A stretch of 64,000 nt of DNA from Azotobacter vinelandii CA (GTDB lineage Bacteria; Pseudomonadota; Gammaproteobacteria; Pseudomonadales; Pseudomonadaceae). Made by a program: the position numbers and the translations under genes. Every line of letters begins with the position of its first letter. Position 1 is the first letter of the stretch. The stretch is taken from contig NC_021149.1 in NCBI RefSeq assembly GCF_000380335.1, forward strand, positions 4,764,501-4,828,500. Direction: 5' to 3'. Shown piece by piece: positions 62,623-64,000 of this stretch. Under the pieces are notes generated by a model that was given only the letters and a program-made list of their open reading frames with translations, did not search any database and was not told the DNA's origin.

Positions 62623-64000
62623 TCAGGCATCGGCCTCCAGCCGAGCCTGCAGAGACTCGAGGGCTTCCAGGGCCTCCAGCCAGGCTTCCTCCAGTTCACC
62701 CTCGCGACTCTTGAGAGTGGCCTGTTCGGACAGCAACTGGCGCAGTTCGTCCTTGCGCGCGGCCTCGTAGAGTGCGCTATCGCCAAGCCGGACCTCCAAG
62801 GCAGCGAGCTTTTCCTGCACACGGCCCAGTTCCTGCTCCAGCTTCTCGGCCTGCCGCCGAAGCGGTGCCAACTGCTGGCGCAAGGCGGCAGCGGCCTGGC
62901 GCTGGGTGCGCTTGTCGACGCGCTCGGCGGCCGGGGTAACCGGCGCCTGGCGGGCGCGATAATCCACCAGCCAGCGGGCGTAGTCCTCGAGATCGCCGTC
63001 GAAGCCCTGCACGCGACCGTCGGCGACCAGCAGGAACTCATCGGTGGTGCTCTTCAGGAGATGGCGGTCGTGGGAAACCACCAGCACCGCCCCCTCGAAA
63101 TCCTGCAAGGCCAGGGTCAGGGCCAGGCGCATTTCCAGATCGAGGTGGTTGGTCGGTTCGTCGAGCAACAAGAGATTGGGCTTGCCCCAGGCGATCAGCG
63201 CCAGGGCCAGCCGGGCCTTTTCGCCACCGGAGAAATTGCCCACCGGCTCGTCGCAGCGAGCACCGCGGAAATCGAAGCCGCCGAGAAAATCGCGCAGGGT
63301 CTGCTCGCGCTCGCCGGAAGCGATGCGCTGCAGGTGCAGCAGCGGGCTGGCCTTGGCGTCCAGGGCATCCAGCTGATGCTGGGCGAAGTAACCGACCACC
63401 AGGTTCTCGCCACGCGCGAGGCGCCCGGACAGCGGCTGCAGTTCGCCGGCCAGGGTCTTGATCAGGGTCGACTTGCCGGCGCCATTGGGGCCGAGCAGGC
63501 CGATGCGCGCGCCGGGCGCCAACTGCAGCTTGACCTTCTCCAGCACGGCCTTGTCGCCGTAGCCGAGGCGTCCTTCGGACAGGTCGAGCAGCGGGCTGGA
63601 AACCCTGTCGGCCTCGCGAAAACGAAAATCGAAAGGCGAATCCACGTGCGCCGGCGCCAGCTCCTCCAGCCGCTCCAGCGCCTTGATCCGGCTCTGCGCC
63701 TGGCGTGCCTTGGTCGCCTTGGCCTTGAAGCGGCGGATGAAGCTCTCCATGTGGGCGCGTTGCGCCTGCTGCTTCTCGTAGGCCTGCTGCTGCTGGGCCA
63801 GGCGCTCGGCGCGGGTACGCTCGAAGGCCGAGTAGCCGCCGCGATAGAGGGTCAGCTTGCGCTGCTCCAGATGCGCCACATGATCGACCACGGCATCGAG
63901 GAAGTCGCGGTCGTGGGAAATCAGCAGCAGGGTGCCGGGATAGCCCTTCAGCCATTCTTCCAGCCAGAGGATGGCGTCGAGGTCGAGGTGGTTGGTCGGC
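62623..64000 (-). CDS. ABC-F ATPase (YheS/Uup type), N-terminal part cut by the window edge
   Basis: The gene runs beyond base 64000, and only the part from about the first Walker B onward (PTNHLDLDAILWLEEW at the edge) is seen. The linker between the ABC domains has an Arg-rich AHMESFIRRFKAKATKARQA segment. The second ATPase has GPNGAGKSTLIKTLAGEL, NFSGGEKARLALAL and LLLDEPTNHLDLEM. A coiled-coil tail (QLAPLRRQAEKLEQELGRVQ) ends the protein. ABC-F proteins act on ribosomes, not in transport. YheS is favoured because of the tail. Confidence 0.92.
   Translation of the reverse strand, partial: PTNHLDLDAILWLEEWLKGYPGTLLLISHDRDFLDAVVDHVAHLEQRKLTLYRGGYSAFERTRAERLAQQQQAYEKQQAQRAHMESFIRRFKAKATKARQAQSRIKALERLEELAPAHVDSPFDFRFREADRVSSPLLDLSEGRLGYGDKAVLEKVKLQLAPGARIGLLGPNGAGKSTLIKTLAGELQPLSGRLARGENLVVGYFAQHQLDALDAKASPLLHLQRIASGEREQTLRDFLGGFDFRGARCDEPVGNFSGGEKARLALALIAWGKPNLLLLDEPTNHLDLEMRLALTLALQDFEGAVLVVSHDRHLLKSTTDEFLLVADGRVQGFDGDLEDYARWLVDYRARQAPVTPAAERVDKRTQRQAAAALRQQLAPLRRQAEKLEQELGRVQEKLAALEVRLGDSALYEAARKDELRQLLSEQATLKSREGELEEAWLEALEALESLQARLEADA

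Overview
The window is one continuous stretch of a high-GC gammaproteobacterial chromosome. Its housekeeping genes (rpsU-dnaG-rpoD, tsaD, plsY, folB, folK, gcvTHP, ubiH/ubiI/pepP, zapA-6S RNA, ubiD, rho, trxA, ppx/ppk, hemB) are Pseudomonas-like in sequence and grouping. A CooA-type CO sensor with a CowN-type nitrogenase-protection protein, a VnfA-like sigma-54 activator and sigma-54 promoters point to a nitrogen-fixing Pseudomonadaceae member. Azotobacter is the best guess; the genus is inferred from content and was not tested by a search.

Layout. 1-2.4 kb: the end of a persulfide dioxygenase-like gene, a SulP transporter and a rhodanese. 2.4-9.4 kb: folK, folB, plsY, tsaD and the macromolecular synthesis operon rpsU-dnaG-rpoD, which ends at a strong terminator. 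9.4-10.7 kb: a cooA-like gene, cowN and a CAU tRNA. 10.8-14.2 kb: a LemA/TPM membrane operon and a sorbosone-dehydrogenase-type lipoprotein. 14.2-16.2 kb: a CinA-like protein, a manganese catalase and the decayed tail of a short-chain dehydrogenase, which together look like a worn stress cassette. 16.3-19.6 kb: a VnfA-like activator translationally coupled to a cytoplasmic PhnD-like binding protein, and a divergent unknown gene, with sigma-54 promoters facing both ways. 20.1-25.2 kb: a TonB receptor with a FecBCD-type ABC importer behind a near-consensus sigma-54 promoter and a NifA-type upstream site. 25.3-29.2 kb: a Fur-box-headed FecI/FecR/FecA-type system. 29.3-33.9 kb: accessory genes (CGNR regulator, alpha/beta hydrolase, DUF2780, PepSY, DUF3079, nitroreductase).

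33.9-62 kb returns to conserved genes: glycine cleavage, a periplasmic Fe(III) transporter, ubiquinone hydroxylases, pepP, zapA, 6S RNA, formyltetrahydrofolate ligase, EVE protein, ferredoxin reductase, ubiD, rho, trxA, ppx/ppk, hemB, elbB and feoAB. It ends in a TerC-type membrane protein and an ABC-F ATPase cut by the window edge.

The most interesting part is 16-25 kb. An activator of the vanadium-nitrogenase regulator type, with one motif cysteine replaced, is paired with a possible ligand-binding protein and sits beside a metal or metallophore uptake locus that may also be under sigma-54/NifA-type control. With cooA/cowN, it suggests that accessory nitrogen-fixation functions lie outside the nif clusters here. 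No CRISPR array, insertion sequence or integrase was recognised.
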